From assembly GCF_002954775.1 (NCBI RefSeq), contig NZ_PJME01000007.1, positions 248,001 to 312,000 on the forward strand: a stretch of 64,000 bases of DNA, given 5' to 3'. The first letter of the stretch is position 1, and each line of letters starts with the position of its first letter. The position numbers were made by a program, and so were the translations under genes. Shown here one piece after another: positions 1 to 9,708 of this stretch. The stretch comes from Streptomyces geranii. GTDB lineage: Bacteria > Actinomycetota > Actinomycetes > Streptomycetales > Streptomycetaceae. Below the pieces are notes generated by a model. The model saw nothing but the letters and a program-made list of their open reading frames with translations. It made no database searches and was not told the DNA's origin.

Positions 1-1039
1 GGACGACCTCGTACCCGGCCTTGGCGAAGACCTCGGCGATACCGGAGGCCATCGTGCCGGAGCCGGCGACGCCGACCGAGCGGACCGTGCGGCCGGAGGT
101 CTCCGGGGCGCCGGAGAGCGGGGTCAGCGCGTCCGCGACGACCGTGTCGCTGCCGGGCGCCTCGTACGAGTAGAAGCCGCGCCCCGACTTACGGCCCGTC
201 AGGCCCGCCTCGCTGAGCTGCTTGAGAACGGGCGCCGGGGCGTGCAGCCGGTCGTGGGACTCGGAGTACATGGCCTCCAGGACCGTACGGGCCGTGTCGA
301 TGCCGATCAGGTCGAGCAGGGCGAGCGGGCCCATCGGCAGTCCGCAGCCGAGCCGCATCGCCGCGTCGATGTCCTCGCGGGAGGCGTACTTGGCCTCGTA
401 CATCGCCGCGGCCTGGTTGAGATAGCCGAACAGCAGCCCGTCGGCGACGAAGCCGGGGCGGTCGCCGACCGCGACGGGCTCCTTGCCCAGCTCGATCGCC
501 AGATCGGTGACCGCGGTGACGGCCTGCGGCGCGGTCAGCACCGACGAGACCACCTCGACCAGCTTCATCGCCGGCGCCGGGTTGAAGAAGTGCAGCCCCA
601 GGACGCGCTCGGGACGCGCCGAGTCGGCAGCGAGCCGGGTCACCGAGAGGGCGTTGGTGCCGGTCGCGAGGATGGTCTCCGGGCGCACGATGTCGTCGAG
701 GGCGCGGAAGATCTGGTGCTTGATCTCGTACGACTCCGGCGCCACCTCGATGACCAGGTCGGCGTCGGCCGCCGCGCGCAGGTCGGTGGAGGTGCGGAAG
801 CGGGCCAGCAGGTCCTCGCGCTCCTGTTCGGTGAGCCGGCCGCGCACCACGGCACGGGCGGTCGACATCTCCAGGGCGGCGACGGCCTTCGCGGCCGTGG
901 CCTCGCTGATGTCGATGCCGACGACCTCGCGGCCGGCGCGGGTGAGCACCTCGGTGATGCCGGTGCCCATGGTGCCGAGGCCGATCACGGCGACGGTCCT
1001 GAGCGCGGACGGAGAGGTGTGGGACAGGGGAGTGGCCAT
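1..1039 (-). CDS. 3-hydroxyacyl-CoA dehydrogenase, tandem type (3' end beyond window)
   Basis: NAD-dependent oxidation of 3-hydroxyacyl-CoA (for example 3-hydroxybutyryl-CoA) in the cytoplasm, part of fatty-acid or butyrate metabolism. The first module starts with a Rossmann motif (VAVIGLGTMGTGI, about residues 16-28) and contains LGLHFFNP with the catalytic His. It is followed by the C-terminal dimerisation domain with KSGRGFYSYE. After a short linker a second Rossmann motif (VGVAGSGTMASGI, about residue 320) begins, so the full protein is a tandem enzyme, probably near 590 residues. The start ATG at 1039 is the first plausible one, and the frame runs open off the left edge. The gene faces the HEAT-repeat gene across 362 bp. 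Confidence 0.9.
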   Translation of the reverse strand, partial: MATPLSHTSPSALRTVAVIGLGTMGTGITEVLTRAGREVVGIDISEATAAKAVAALEMSTARAVVRGRLTEQEREDLLARFRTSTDLRAAADADLVIEVAPESYEIKHQIFRALDDIVRPETILATGTNALSVTRLAADSARPERVLGLHFFNPAPAMKLVEVVSSVLTAPQAVTAVTDLAIELGKEPVAVGDRPGFVADGLLFGYLNQAAAMYEAKYASREDIDAAMRLGCGLPMGPLALLDLIGIDTARTVLEAMYSESHDRLHAPAPVLKQLSEAGLTGRKSGRGFYSYEAPGSDTVVADALTPLSGAPETSGRTVRSVGVAGSGTMASGIAEVFAKAGYEVV

Positions 1040-1401
1040 CGCGGGACTCCAGGAATGAGGGTGGTGACGACTGGGAGCACCACGGGTGCGCCGAAGGGGC
1101 GCACCGGGTGCGAGAAGGAGTGCGGGTGTTGCCGGGCAGCGAGCGCACACGCCCGGGAGGAGCGGCGGATCCGGCAGGCCCTGTCCCAAAGCCGTGCCGT
1201 ACAGCGGTACTTCACGTACCGAACCGACCGACACTCACGACGGCTGCGTCACCAGGCCGTCGTAAGCAAGCAGAACACGAGTGGGTAACTCGCTCGTCTG
1301 AGCTTAACCGGTGGGTAACGAGCGCGCCAGCCCCTGAATTTGTGATGTACGTCCCGGGATCCTGCCCACGGGGTCCTCTCCCCGCACCTAACCTCGGCTT
1401 C
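1040..1401. promoter_or_regulatory. Divergent promoter region with a repeated GTGGGTAAC element
   Basis: This gene-free stretch separates two diverging genes. GTGGGTAAC occurs exactly at 1281-1289 and 1311-1319, 30 bp apart (about three helical turns). The second copy lies inside the near-palindrome TTAACCGGTGGGTAA (1305-1319). Such an arrangement fits an operator for a dimeric regulator, but I cannot name the regulator. A TAACCT hexamer at 1389-1394, 7 bp before the HEAT gene ATG, could be a -10 box for a leaderless transcript. Confidence 0.35.
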
Positions 1402-1983
1402 ATGGACAATGAGTTGCGATCACTCACGGAGCGCTTACGGACCGAGGCCGGGGCAGGGGCCTCGAAGGCGTACGAGCACCTGGTGGCGACCGAGGACCGG
1501 GACGAGCTGGCCGATGTCCTCACCGCCCCCGGACGGCCGCTGTGGGCGAGAGAGTTGGCCGCCTTCCGGCTGGGGCTCACGGGGGACCGGCGCGCCTTCG
1601 AGGCCCTCGTCCTCCTCCTCAACCACCGTGACCCGCAGCGCTGCGCCTCCGCCGCGTACGCCCTGTCCCGCCTCGGCGATCCCCGCACGGCCCGCGCGGC
1701 AGCGGCCCTCGCGACCAACGAACTGCGCGTCGCCTACGCCCTGCACCCGGTCCGCCTGCTCGCCGAACTGCAGGCCCCGGAGTCCGTGCCCGCGCTGATC
1801 ACGACACTCGCCCGCAGGCTGAAACCGCACGACCCCCACCGCCGGGTGGCGCTCGCCTGTGTGGAGGGGCTTGGCACCCTGGGGGACCGCCGCGCGGCCC
1901 CGGTCCTGAACGAGGCGCTCGCCCACCCGGCCCTCGCGGAGGCGGCGGTGCACGCGCTGGCCCGCATCCCGAAGCAGCGGTGA
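1402..1983 (+). CDS. HEAT-repeat protein
   Basis: A 193-residue soluble protein made of helical repeats. The segment from about residue 60 to the end shows repeated pairs of helices with the HEAT/PBS-lyase pattern (for example AAYALSRLGDPRTA and ACVEGLGTLGDRRAAPVL). Such proteins are scaffolds for protein-protein contact and no catalytic residues are visible. The ATG at 1402 begins MDNELRSL. The frame is open further upstream, but that part has poor coding character. Similar Streptomyces proteins are sometimes labelled adenylosuccinate lyase, which nothing here supports. It converges on the acetyltransferase gene with 19 bp between stops. Confidence 0.8.
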   Translation: MDNELRSLTERLRTEAGAGASKAYEHLVATEDRDELADVLTAPGRPLWARELAAFRLGLTGDRRAFEALVLLLNHRDPQRCASAAYALSRLGDPRTARAAAALATNELRVAYALHPVRLLAELQAPESVPALITTLARRLKPHDPHRRVALACVEGLGTLGDRRAAPVLNEALAHPALAEAAVHALARIPKQR

Positions 1984-2002
1984 CCCGGGGAGCGGTGAGC
2001 CG

Positions 2003-2530
2003 TCAGTCGAGCAGCACGCGCGCGTACCGCACCTCCGGTACGGCGGCCCCGGCCACCTCGAAGGGCTCCTCGGCACCGTCGGCCGCGAACCCGGCCCGCT
2101 CGTAGAACCGCCGTGCGCGGGCGTTGCCCTTGAGCACCCACAGCAGCATGCGCCGGTGTCCGGCGGCGGTGCACCGGTCGGCCGACTCCCGCAGCAGGGC
2201 CGGTCCGGCCCCGGCGCCGAACTGCCCGACGTCCACGTAGATCGCGTACAGCTCGGCGTCCTCGGTGCGGAACTCGCCGTCCCGGTACGGCCCGTGACAG
2301 GCCCAGCCGACGACCTCGCCGGCCCGCTCGGCCACCAGGTTCACCACCTCCGACCCGGCGCCCACGAAGAACGTACGCCGCCGCTCGGCGTCCTCCGCGA
2401 CGCTGAGAGCGTCGAGATACGGCTGCGGCATCAGGCCCTTGTAGGCGTGCTGCCAGCCCCGGACGCGGATCTCGGACACGCGGTCGCAGTCGTCGAGGGT
2501 CATCTCGCGGACGATGATCGGGTCGTTCAT
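2003..2530 (-). CDS. GNAT family N-acetyltransferase
   Basis: A 175-residue acetyl-CoA-dependent acetyltransferase of unknown substrate. It opens with IIVREMTLDD, typical of beta-1 in GNAT proteins. The acetyl-CoA region is around YAIYVDVGQFGAGAGPALL, with the usual V-x-x-x-x-x-G-x-G/A spacing, and NARARRFYERAGF is the conserved C-terminal helix (motif B). The length is normal for a single GNAT domain. Start ATG at 2530. It is transcribed alone or together with the upstream radical SAM gene, whose stop lies 45 bp before this start. Confidence 0.85.
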   Translation of the reverse strand: MNDPIIVREMTLDDCDRVSEIRVRGWQHAYKGLMPQPYLDALSVAEDAERRRTFFVGAGSEVVNLVAERAGEVVGWACHGPYRDGEFRTEDAELYAIYVDVGQFGAGAGPALLRESADRCTAAGHRRMLLWVLKGNARARRFYERAGFAADGAEEPFEVAGAAVPEVRYARVLLD

Positions 2531-2575
2531 GGCCGCACTCTTTCAGAGCCCTCCGGTAACTCCTTCAGAACTCCT

Positions 2576-3634
2576 TCAGAGCAGGCTCAGCTGGACCGGC
2601 TCGGGTGTGGCCGTCCCGGGCGCGAGGGGTTCGGGCTCGACGGGGGCCGGCAGCCTGCGGGGCATCCCCGCGCGCGTGGGGCCGATCCCGTACTCCTGGG
2701 CCAGGTCGTGGACCAGCCCGGTGATCCGGCGCTGGTACCACTTGGGGGCGTAGGCGCCCTCCGCGTACAACCGCTCGTACCGGCGCACCAGATGCGGGTG
2801 GTGGTGGCCCAGCCAGGCCATGTACCACTCGCGGGCCCCGGGGCGCAGATGCAGCACCAGCGGGGTCACGGAGGTCGCCCCGGCGGCGGCGACCGCCCGT
2901 ACGGTGGCCCGCAGTTGGGCGGGATGGTCGCTGAGGAACGGCAGCACCGGGGCCATCAGCACCCCGCAGCCGATGCCGTGCTCGCCCAGGGTCCGTACGA
3001 CGTCCAGGCGCCGTTCCGGAGCGGGCGTGCCCGGCTCGACCGTGCGCCACAGCTCCGGGTCGGTGAAGCCGACGGAGACGGAGATGCCGACGTCCGTGAC
3101 CTGGGACGCCTGTACCAGGAGGTCGAGGTCGCGCAGGATCAGCGTGCCCTTGGTCAGGATGGAGAAGGGGTTCGCGTGGTCGCGCAGGGCGGTCAGGATG
3201 CCCGGCATCAGGCGGTAGCGGCCCTCCGCGCGCTGGTAGCAGTCGACGTTGGTGCCCATCGCTATGTGGTCGCCGAGCCAGCGGCGTGAGCCCAGCTGGT
3301 GGCGCAGCAGCTCCGGCGCGTTCACCTTGACCACGATCTGGGAGTCGAAGCCGAGGCCGGTGTCGAGGTCCAGATAGCTGTGGGTCTTGCGGGCGAAGCA
3401 GTACACGCACGCGTGCGTGCAGCCCCGGTAGGGGTTCACCGTCCACTCGAACGGCATGCGAGAGGCCCCCGGCACCCGGTTGATGATCGAACGGGCCCGG
3501 ATCTCGTGGAAGGTGATCCCACGGAACTCGGGGGAGTCGAAGGTACGGGTGGTCACCGCGTCCGCGCCGAACAGCGCGGCGTCCCCCCGGCCGGAGCCGG
3601 AGCCGGACTCCACTGTGAGGTTCTCCCAGCGCAT
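2576..3634 (-). CDS. Radical SAM protein of the Rv2578c/SplB-like family
   Basis: A 352-residue [4Fe-4S] enzyme that should cleave S-adenosylmethionine to start radical chemistry. The cluster motif is C72-x3-C76-x2-C79 in GCTHACVYCFAR, followed by the TIM-barrel part typical of spore-photoproduct-lyase-like proteins. The ATG at 3634 is chosen because a strong site (GAGGAGG) lies 5-11 bases upstream; the open frame extends further but has no comparable site. The reaction is not established for this family. Two LexA-type boxes directly upstream suggest DNA-damage induction, and I recall the mycobacterial homologue Rv2578c being on SOS lists. Confidence 0.85.
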   Translation of the reverse strand: MRWENLTVESGSGSGRGDAALFGADAVTTRTFDSPEFRGITFHEIRARSIINRVPGASRMPFEWTVNPYRGCTHACVYCFARKTHSYLDLDTGLGFDSQIVVKVNAPELLRHQLGSRRWLGDHIAMGTNVDCYQRAEGRYRLMPGILTALRDHANPFSILTKGTLILRDLDLLVQASQVTDVGISVSVGFTDPELWRTVEPGTPAPERRLDVVRTLGEHGIGCGVLMAPVLPFLSDHPAQLRATVRAVAAAGATSVTPLVLHLRPGAREWYMAWLGHHHPHLVRRYERLYAEGAYAPKWYQRRITGLVHDLAQEYGIGPTRAGMPRRLPAPVEPEPLAPGTATPEPVQLSLL

Positions 3635-3666
3635 GACACCTCCTCGGTAGCACTGACCACAGAATA

Positions 3667-3702
3667 GAACACATGTTCCCTTGATCGCGCGATCGTATGT
3701 TC
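3667..3702. promoter_or_regulatory. Two LexA (SOS) boxes
   Basis: GAACACATGTTC at 3667-3678 matches the actinobacterial SOS core GAAC-N4-GTTC perfectly. GATCGTATGTTC at 3691-3702 matches with one change and has the GA flank of the consensus. The centres are 24 bp apart. They lie 33-68 bp upstream of the radical SAM start (3634), where LexA would block its promoter. The SRPBCC gene diverges 127 bp to the right and could share the control. Confidence 0.7.
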
Positions 3703-3828
3703 GAGTCTTGTGAAGCTCCTCACCGGCACCCCCGCCGGACCCCTTGGGGCACCCCGATTTGGGCGGCCGGGCGGCGGGGTGGTTGGGTGAGCGCGAACCC
3801 CCGAAGAACCAGCTGCTGGAGGAACGCA

Positions 3829-4272
3829 ATGGCGCAGGTCGAGGCCACCACGGAGCGCATCGTCGCGGCGGACGCGGAGACGGTGTTCGACGCCCTCGCC
3901 GACTACAGCGGCACGCGCGGCAAGGTGCTGTCCGAGCAGTTCAGCGAGTACGAGGTGCGCGAGGGCGGCGACGGCGAGGGCACCCTCGTCCACTGGAAGC
4001 TCCAGGCGACCAAGAAGCGCGTCCGCGACTGTCTCCTGGAGGTCAGCGAGCCCACCGACGGCGAACTGGTCGAGAAGGACCGCAACTCCTCGATGGTCAC
4101 CACCTGGCGCGTCACCCCGGCCGGCGAGGGCAGGTCGCGGGTCGTCGTCACCAGCGTCTGGGACGGCGCGGGCGGCATCGGCGGCTTCTTCGAGCGGACC
4201 TTCGCCCCCAAGGGCCTCGGCCGTATCTACGACGCCGTCCTCGACAAGCTGGCCGCCGAGGTCGAGAAGTAG
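3829..4272 (+). CDS. SRPBCC (START-like) family protein
   Basis: A 147-residue protein with the SRPBCC/polyketide-cyclase-like helix-grip fold, which forms a hydrophobic ligand pocket. It starts [25 protein letters not shown], with the usual N-terminal strand and 'VFDALADY' helix. It ends with the long C-terminal helix [22 protein letters not shown] at 3829 has GGAGGA 6 bases upstream. No catalytic residues can be assigned, so a ligand-binding or lipid-binding role is the most that can be said. It diverges from the LexA-controlled radical SAM gene. Confidence 0.8.
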   Translation: MAQVEATTERIVAADAETVFDALADYSGTRGKVLSEQFSEYEVREGGDGEGTLVHWKLQATKKRVRDCLLEVSEPTDGELVEKDRNSSMVTTWRVTPAGEGRSRVVVTSVWDGAGGIGGFFERTFAPKGLGRIYDAVLDKLAAEVEK

Positions 4273-4435
4273 CCCAAGGGGCAGCTTCACCAGGGGTGTT
4301 GGCCCGGCCGCCTACCCCTCACCGGTTCGAGTGGATCTCCGCTCCGCGCACCGATACGCCGTAACTCGTCGCGCTTGCTCACAGTTGTCGCCCAAAGCGG
4401 GAATTGTGCGGTGGGTGCGACGAGGGGAGCGGTAC

Positions 4436-6832
4436 GTGGGCGGGATCACTCTGGTGCAGGACGATCCGACGACCGCACCCGCGCCACCTCCGGCCGGGCC
4501 ACCACAACTCGGTCCGCGCCAGGTGCGGTTGGTGTTCTTCGGGCTGATGCTCGCGCTGCTGCTCGCCGCGCTGGAGCAGATGATCGTCGCCACCGCGCTC
4601 CCGAAGATCGTCGGTGAGCTGCACGGCCTGGACAAGATGTCCTGGGCGATCACCGCCTACCTGCTCACCGCCACCGTCGGACTGCCGGTCTACGGCAAGC
4701 TCGGCGATCTCCTCGGCCGCAAGGGCGTCTTCCAGTTCGCGATCATCGTGTTCGTCGTCGGCTCCGCGCTGGCGGGCTGGGCGCGGACCATGGACCAGCT
4801 CATCGTCTTCCGTGCCCTCCAGGGCGCCGGCGCGGGCGGGTTGATGATCGGCGTGCAGGCGATCATCGCGGACATCGTGCCCGCGCGTGAACGCGGGCGC
4901 TTCATGGGCCTGATCGGCGCCGCGTTCGGCCTCGCCTCCGTCGCCGGGCCCCTGCTGGGCGGCTACTTCACCGACCACCTCTCCTGGCGCTGGTGCTTCT
5001 GGTTCAACGTGCCCTTCGGGCTGCTGACGCTGGCCGTCGTCACCGTCGTACTGAAACTGCCGAAGCCCGCGGTCAGGGCCCGCTTCGACTTCCTCGGGGC
5101 GCTGCTGCTCGCCGCGGCCTCCACCTGCCTGGTGCTGCTGACCAGTTGGGGCGGCACCGAGTACGCGTGGGGCTCGCGCGAGATCCTCGGGCTCGGCGCC
5201 GGAGCGGTCCTCGCCGCCGGGCTCTTCCTGGTCGCCGAGCGGCGCGCGCCCGAACCCCTCATCCCGCTGCGGCTGTTCAGGGACTCCGTCTTCAACATCA
5301 CCGCCCTGGTGGGCCTGGTGATCGGCGTGGCGCTGTTCGGCGCCGCCAGCTATCTGCCGACCTTCCTGCAGATGGTCGACGGTGCCACCGCCACCGAGTC
5401 CGGGCTGCTGATGCTGCCCATGATGGCCGGGATCGTCGGCGCGTCGATCGTCTCCGGGCAGCTCATCAGCCACACCGGCCGCTACAAGCTCTGGCCGGTC
5501 CTCGGCACCGCCCTCGCGGCCCTCGGCATGTGGCTGCTCTCCCGCCTCGAAGCTGACACGCCCCGGCCGCACTACAGCCTCTGGATGGCCGTCCTCGGCG
5601 CGGGCATCGGCATGGTGATGCCGGTCCTCGTCCTCGCCGTGCAGAACTCCGTGCGCCCCGCCGACCTCGGCACCGCGACCAGCGCCAACAACTACTTCCG
5701 GCAGATCGGCGGCAGCGTCGGCGCCGCCGTCTTCGGCACCCTCTTCGCGAACCGGCTCGCCGAGTCCCTCGAAAAGAGCCTCCCCACGCGCGCGGGTGCC
5801 GCCCTCCCCGACCCCGACTCGATCACCCCGCAGCGCGTCCACGCGCTCCCCACAGCGCTGCGCGACGGCTACATCAGGGCGTACGCCGACGCCATGCCGC
5901 GCATCTTCCTGTACCTCGTGCCGGTGCTCGTCCTCGGCCTGCTCATCGCCTGCTTCCTCAAGGAGAAACCGCTGGTGCCCCACCACCCCGCCCCCGCAGG
6001 CCTCGACCCCGCGAGCCCCCCGACCGCCCACCCGGCACCCCTGGCGATCCAGCGGGCCCGGGAGCCGTACACCGCCGGAATCCCCGTGTGCGGCACCGTC
6101 CAGCACCCCGACGGCACCGTCGTACCGCGCGCCGCGCTCACCCTCATCGACGTCACCGGAGCGCAGATCGGGCGCGGCGCGAGCGCCGAGGACGGGCGGT
6201 ACGCGCTGTCCACGCCCGGCGCGGGGGCGTACGTCCTGATCGCCGCTGCGGGCGGCCACCAGCCGCAGGCGGTCACCGTGACCGTCGGCGAGCGTCCCGT
6301 CGAACTCGACGTAGTCCTCGGCGGCGCCGGGCACCTGGTCGGGCAGGTGCTGACCGCGGACCGCTCGCCGGTCCGGGACGCCACCGTCACGCTCACCAAC
6401 GCGCACGGCGAGGTCGTCGCCACCACCCGCAGCGGACGCGAGGGCGGCTACGTCATCACCGAACTGGTGGCGGGCGAGTACACCCTCGCCGCGAGCGCCC
6501 CCGCGTTCCGCCCGGCCGCGCTGCCCGTCACCGTGCGCGCCTCCCGGGAGACCCGCCAGGACGTCGAACTCGCGGGCGGCGCCGTCCTGAAGGGCACCGT
6601 CCGGGCAGGTGGCGGCCGTCCCGTCGAGGACGCGCGCGTGACACTGCTCGACGCGGCCGGGAACGTCGTGGACACGCTCACCACCGGAGCGGACGGAACG
6701 TTCCGGTTCGTCGACCTGTCCTCCGGCGAGTACACGGTCATCGCCTCCGGTTACCCGCCGGTCGCCACCGTCCTCCAGGTGGCCGGCGGCGGCCGGTCGG
6801 AACGCGATCTTCAGCTCGGGTACGACGACTGA
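4436..6832 (+). CDS. MFS drug-efflux transporter (EmrB/QacA type) with C-terminal carboxypeptidase-regulatory-like domains
   Basis: A 798-residue proton-driven exporter of the 14-helix DHA2 family in the plasma membrane. Residues about 30-520 hold the helices, including [11 protein letters not shown] (motif A) and the motif C-like [25 protein letters not shown]. After the last helix come three repeats of about 80 residues with the pattern G-x-V...A-x-V-T-L...G-x-Y (starting near residues 547, 632 and 715). These match CarboxypepD_reg-like beta-sandwich domains and probably sit on the cytoplasmic side. The GTG at 4436 has GAGGGGAG just upstream. The substrate is unknown. Confidence 0.88.
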   Translation: MGGITLVQDDPTTAPAPPPAGPPQLGPRQVRLVFFGLMLALLLAALEQMIVATALPKIVGELHGLDKMSWAITAYLLTATVGLPVYGKLGDLLGRKGVFQFAIIVFVVGSALAGWARTMDQLIVFRALQGAGAGGLMIGVQAIIADIVPARERGRFMGLIGAAFGLASVAGPLLGGYFTDHLSWRWCFWFNVPFGLLTLAVVTVVLKLPKPAVRARFDFLGALLLAAASTCLVLLTSWGGTEYAWGSREILGLGAGAVLAAGLFLVAERRAPEPLIPLRLFRDSVFNITALVGLVIGVALFGAASYLPTFLQMVDGATATESGLLMLPMMAGIVGASIVSGQLISHTGRYKLWPVLGTALAALGMWLLSRLEADTPRPHYSLWMAVLGAGIGMVMPVLVLAVQNSVRPADLGTATSANNYFRQIGGSVGAAVFGTLFANRLAESLEKSLPTRAGAALPDPDSITPQRVHALPTALRDGYIRAYADAMPRIFLYLVPVLVLGLLIACFLKEKPLVPHHPAPAGLDPASPPTAHPAPLAIQRAREPYTAGIPVCGTVQHPDGTVVPRAALTLIDVTGAQIGRGASAEDGRYALSTPGAGAYVLIAAAGGHQPQAVTVTVGERPVELDVVLGGAGHLVGQVLTADRSPVRDATVTLTNAHGEVVATTRSGREGGYVITELVAGEYTLAASAPAFRPAALPVTVRASRETRQDVELAGGAVLKGTVRAGGGRPVEDARVTLLDAAGNVVDTLTTGADGTFRFVDLSSGEYTVIASGYPPVATVLQVAGGGRSERDLQLGYDD

Positions 6833-7008
6833 GCCCCAGGTAAGGGTGGCGAACGGGGCCCGACCGGCGTGCGGGGCGCGTGATCGTGCGCCGGAGCGGA
6901 CCGGTGAAGACCAATTAGCGGATTGCCACACATCGCGACGGACGCGAGCCGTACGGTGGGGGCGACGGCACAGATCTTGCGGAGCCGTGGGAAGAAGGAG
7001 CCTGCGCC

Positions 7009-9480
7009 ATGGACCATGGCACCGAGACGGGCGTGCCTCCCGGCCGCGGGGCCGGGGAGGGCGTACCGGCGGAGCACGCAGCCGCGGGCCGTATCCCCCT
7101 GGCCGTGGTCGTCGTCGACCGCGAGGGCCTCGTCTCGCACTGGAGCCGGGGCGCGCGGCGGCTGTTCGGCGCCTCCAAGGAGGAGGCACTCGGCCAGCCC
7201 GCCGCCGATCTGCTGCCCGTCTCCGGAGCCCTCCCCGACGACGGCGACCCGGACGAGGACACCACGCCGTACGGCGCCCAGCCGGCCGACGACGGCCTCG
7301 GACCCGACCTGGAGTCCTCCCTCGACGGGCGGCTCTCCTACCCGGCGTCGGGCCGCGCCCGCCTCACCGTGCCCGGGCGCGACCGCGTGGACGTCCTGTG
7401 GTGGGCGTACCCCCTGGTGGGCCCCGGCCGCGGGCGCCTGCTGGTGCTGGCCGCCGACACCGACGTACTGCGCCAGGAGGACGACGGACTCGCCGTCGAG
7501 CGCATCGCGCCCGGCTTCGCCCTGCACACCAACTTCCCCGGCGCCGACGAACTCGCCCGCAGGCTCCCCGAGATCCTGCCCAGCATGAGCGTCGGGGAGA
7601 GCGCCCGCATCGTCGCCCAGATCCTCGAACTGGGCTACCCCGTCCTGGAGTTCAGCCAGAACGACCTGGTTCCCGTCACTCCCGACTGGGGCGTGCCCCG
7701 GCGCGCGGAGCGCAAGGCCCGCCGGGAGCGCGCGGCCCGTGCGGTACAGGCGGGCGAGCCGCTGCCCGAGGACCTCCGGGACGACGTCGAGGACCTCGAA
7801 CACGCCGCCGTGCGCGAGCGGTTGGAGTTCCTCAACGACGTCAGCGGACGCATCGGCACCTCGCTCGACCTGTCCCGCACGATCGTCGAGGTCAGCAAGG
7901 CCGTCGTACCCCGCTTCACGGACGTCGCCGGCACCTATCTGCGTGAACAGGTCGTCGCCGGGGAGGGGTTCCCCGACGGGGTGCCCGACACGACGACGAT
8001 GTGGCACCGGGTCGCCCTCGAACACACCGATGAACCAGGGCGCTGGGACGACGTCGTACCGGTCGGCGAGGCCATGCCCTTCCCCGCCCACACGCCGTTC
8101 TTCCAGTGCATGACCAGCGGTCAGCCCGTGCTCGTGCCGCGCATCAGCGAACAGATGGGGCACATGATCGCCTCGCAGTTCGAGAAGCGCGACATCCGGC
8201 CGCTGATCACCGGCCGCTCCATGCTCGTCGTGCCGCTGAAGGCGCGCAATGTCGTCCTCGGCTTCATGATCCTGCTGCGCCACCCGGAGCGCGTCGAGTT
8301 CAACGACATGGACCGGGTCACCGGCGCCGAACTCGCCGCCCGCGCGGGCCTCGTGCTCGACAACGCGCGCATGTACACCTACCAGGAGAGCGTCGCCGAG
8401 ACCCTCCAGGACAGCATGCTGCCGCACATCCCGCCGCGCATGGCGGGCTGCGACATCGCCACCCGCTATCTGCCCGGCACCCTCCTCGGCCGGGTCGGCG
8501 GCGACTGGTTCGACTCGGTGAAACTGCCCGGCGCCCGCACCGCGCTCGTCGTCGGCGACGTCATGGGGCACGGCCTCAACTCGGCCGCGATGATGGGCCA
8601 GTTGCGTACGGCTGTGCAGACCATGGCCGCCATGGACATCCCGCCCGCCCAACTCCTGCGGAATCTCGACGACTTGGCCCAGCGCCTCGGCGACACCTAT
8701 CTCGCGACCTGCCTCTACGCCGTCTACGACCCGATCGCGAGCGAGCTGCACATCGCCAACGCGGGCCACATCCCACCGGTGTTGGTGCGTGCCGAGGACG
8801 GCCGCAGCGAGCTGCTCGACCTGCCCACCGGCGCCCCGATCGGCGTCGGCGGAGTGCCCTTCGAGGCGGTACGCGTGCGGGTGCGGCCCGGCGACCGGCT
8901 CGTGATGTGCACCGACGGCCTGGTCGAGGTGCGCGGCGAGGACATCGGCGTAGGACTGGCGACGCTCTGCGAGTCCGCCGCCCACCCGGCCGCCTCCATG
9001 GACGACGCCTGCGACACGATCATCCGCGCCCTCAACACACGCGGGGGCCGCAAGGACGACGTGGCGCTGCTGATGACCCGCCTCGGCGGCATCGAACCCG
9101 ACGACGTCGCCGAGTGGCGGCTCGCCCTCGACCCCGCCGAGGTCGGCCGGGCCCGCGCCGCAGTCCGCGAACAGCTCCACGAGTGGGGACTCGGCAAACT
9201 CGTCGACAGCGCCGCGCAGTTGGTGAGCGAGCTGGTCACCAACGCCGTACGGCACTCGCACGCGCGGCCGGTCGAACTGCGGCTCGTGCGCGGGGAGACG
9301 CTGCTGTGCGAGGTGGACGACGACGACCACAACCTGCCCACACTGCTCAGCACCGAGCCCACGGCCGAATCCGGACGCGGACTGCGCGTGGTGAGCACGC
9401 TCGCCCGGGAGTGGGGCACGAGCCGTACGGGCGCTGGCAAGACCGTCTGGTTCGAACTCACCTTGCCCCGCAGGCGCTGA
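7009..9480 (+). CDS. PAS-GAF-PP2C (SpoIIE-type) phosphatase with histidine-kinase-like ATPase domain
   Basis: An 823-residue cytoplasmic sensor of the type that controls anti-sigma/anti-anti-sigma switches. Order: PAS domain (from about residue 29), GAF domain (from about 271), SpoIIE-type PP2C phosphatase (GGDWFD near 495, VGDVMGHG, CTDGLVE near 634) and a C-terminal RsbW-like ATPase (ELVTNAVRHS near 741, then SGRGLRVV). The acidic metal-binding residues of the phosphatase are present. The fused kinase-like domain could phosphorylate an STAS protein that the phosphatase domain resets. GAAGGAG precedes the ATG at 7009. No sigma or STAS gene is adjacent. Confidence 0.92.
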   Translation: MDHGTETGVPPGRGAGEGVPAEHAAAGRIPLAVVVVDREGLVSHWSRGARRLFGASKEEALGQPAADLLPVSGALPDDGDPDEDTTPYGAQPADDGLGPDLESSLDGRLSYPASGRARLTVPGRDRVDVLWWAYPLVGPGRGRLLVLAADTDVLRQEDDGLAVERIAPGFALHTNFPGADELARRLPEILPSMSVGESARIVAQILELGYPVLEFSQNDLVPVTPDWGVPRRAERKARRERAARAVQAGEPLPEDLRDDVEDLEHAAVRERLEFLNDVSGRIGTSLDLSRTIVEVSKAVVPRFTDVAGTYLREQVVAGEGFPDGVPDTTTMWHRVALEHTDEPGRWDDVVPVGEAMPFPAHTPFFQCMTSGQPVLVPRISEQMGHMIASQFEKRDIRPLITGRSMLVVPLKARNVVLGFMILLRHPERVEFNDMDRVTGAELAARAGLVLDNARMYTYQESVAETLQDSMLPHIPPRMAGCDIATRYLPGTLLGRVGGDWFDSVKLPGARTALVVGDVMGHGLNSAAMMGQLRTAVQTMAAMDIPPAQLLRNLDDLAQRLGDTYLATCLYAVYDPIASELHIANAGHIPPVLVRAEDGRSELLDLPTGAPIGVGGVPFEAVRVRVRPGDRLVMCTDGLVEVRGEDIGVGLATLCESAAHPAASMDDACDTIIRALNTRGGRKDDVALLMTRLGGIEPDDVAEWRLALDPAEVGRARAAVREQLHEWGLGKLVDSAAQLVSELVTNAVRHSHARPVELRLVRGETLLCEVDDDDHNLPTLLSTEPTAESGRGLRVVSTLAREWGTSRTGAGKTVWFELTLPRRR

Positions 9481-9708
9481 CGCTCCGGCCGGGACGGCGG
9501 GTGGCGCCGCTGCGGCATTGTCGGTGCCCTGTGTTTGGATTGGCCGTGCCACGGGGTCGGGGGAGGCGTGCGAGGCGCACACCGGCGCGTACCTCTCGAA
9601 CGAGCCGTGAAGGTATGCGCGGTGCGCTTGTCGGCGCAACCGGGGCGCGGTAGACCGAACTGCCCCGTCACCTCGGACGGGCAGCCGTCGCACCCTGGGG
9701 AGTTGGGC

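Noticed and set aside
4379..7189. A 936-codon minus-strand frame opposite the MFS gene
   Set aside because: It has Gly/Asp/Arg-rich shadow composition with no motif, while the plus-strand transporter is unmistakable.
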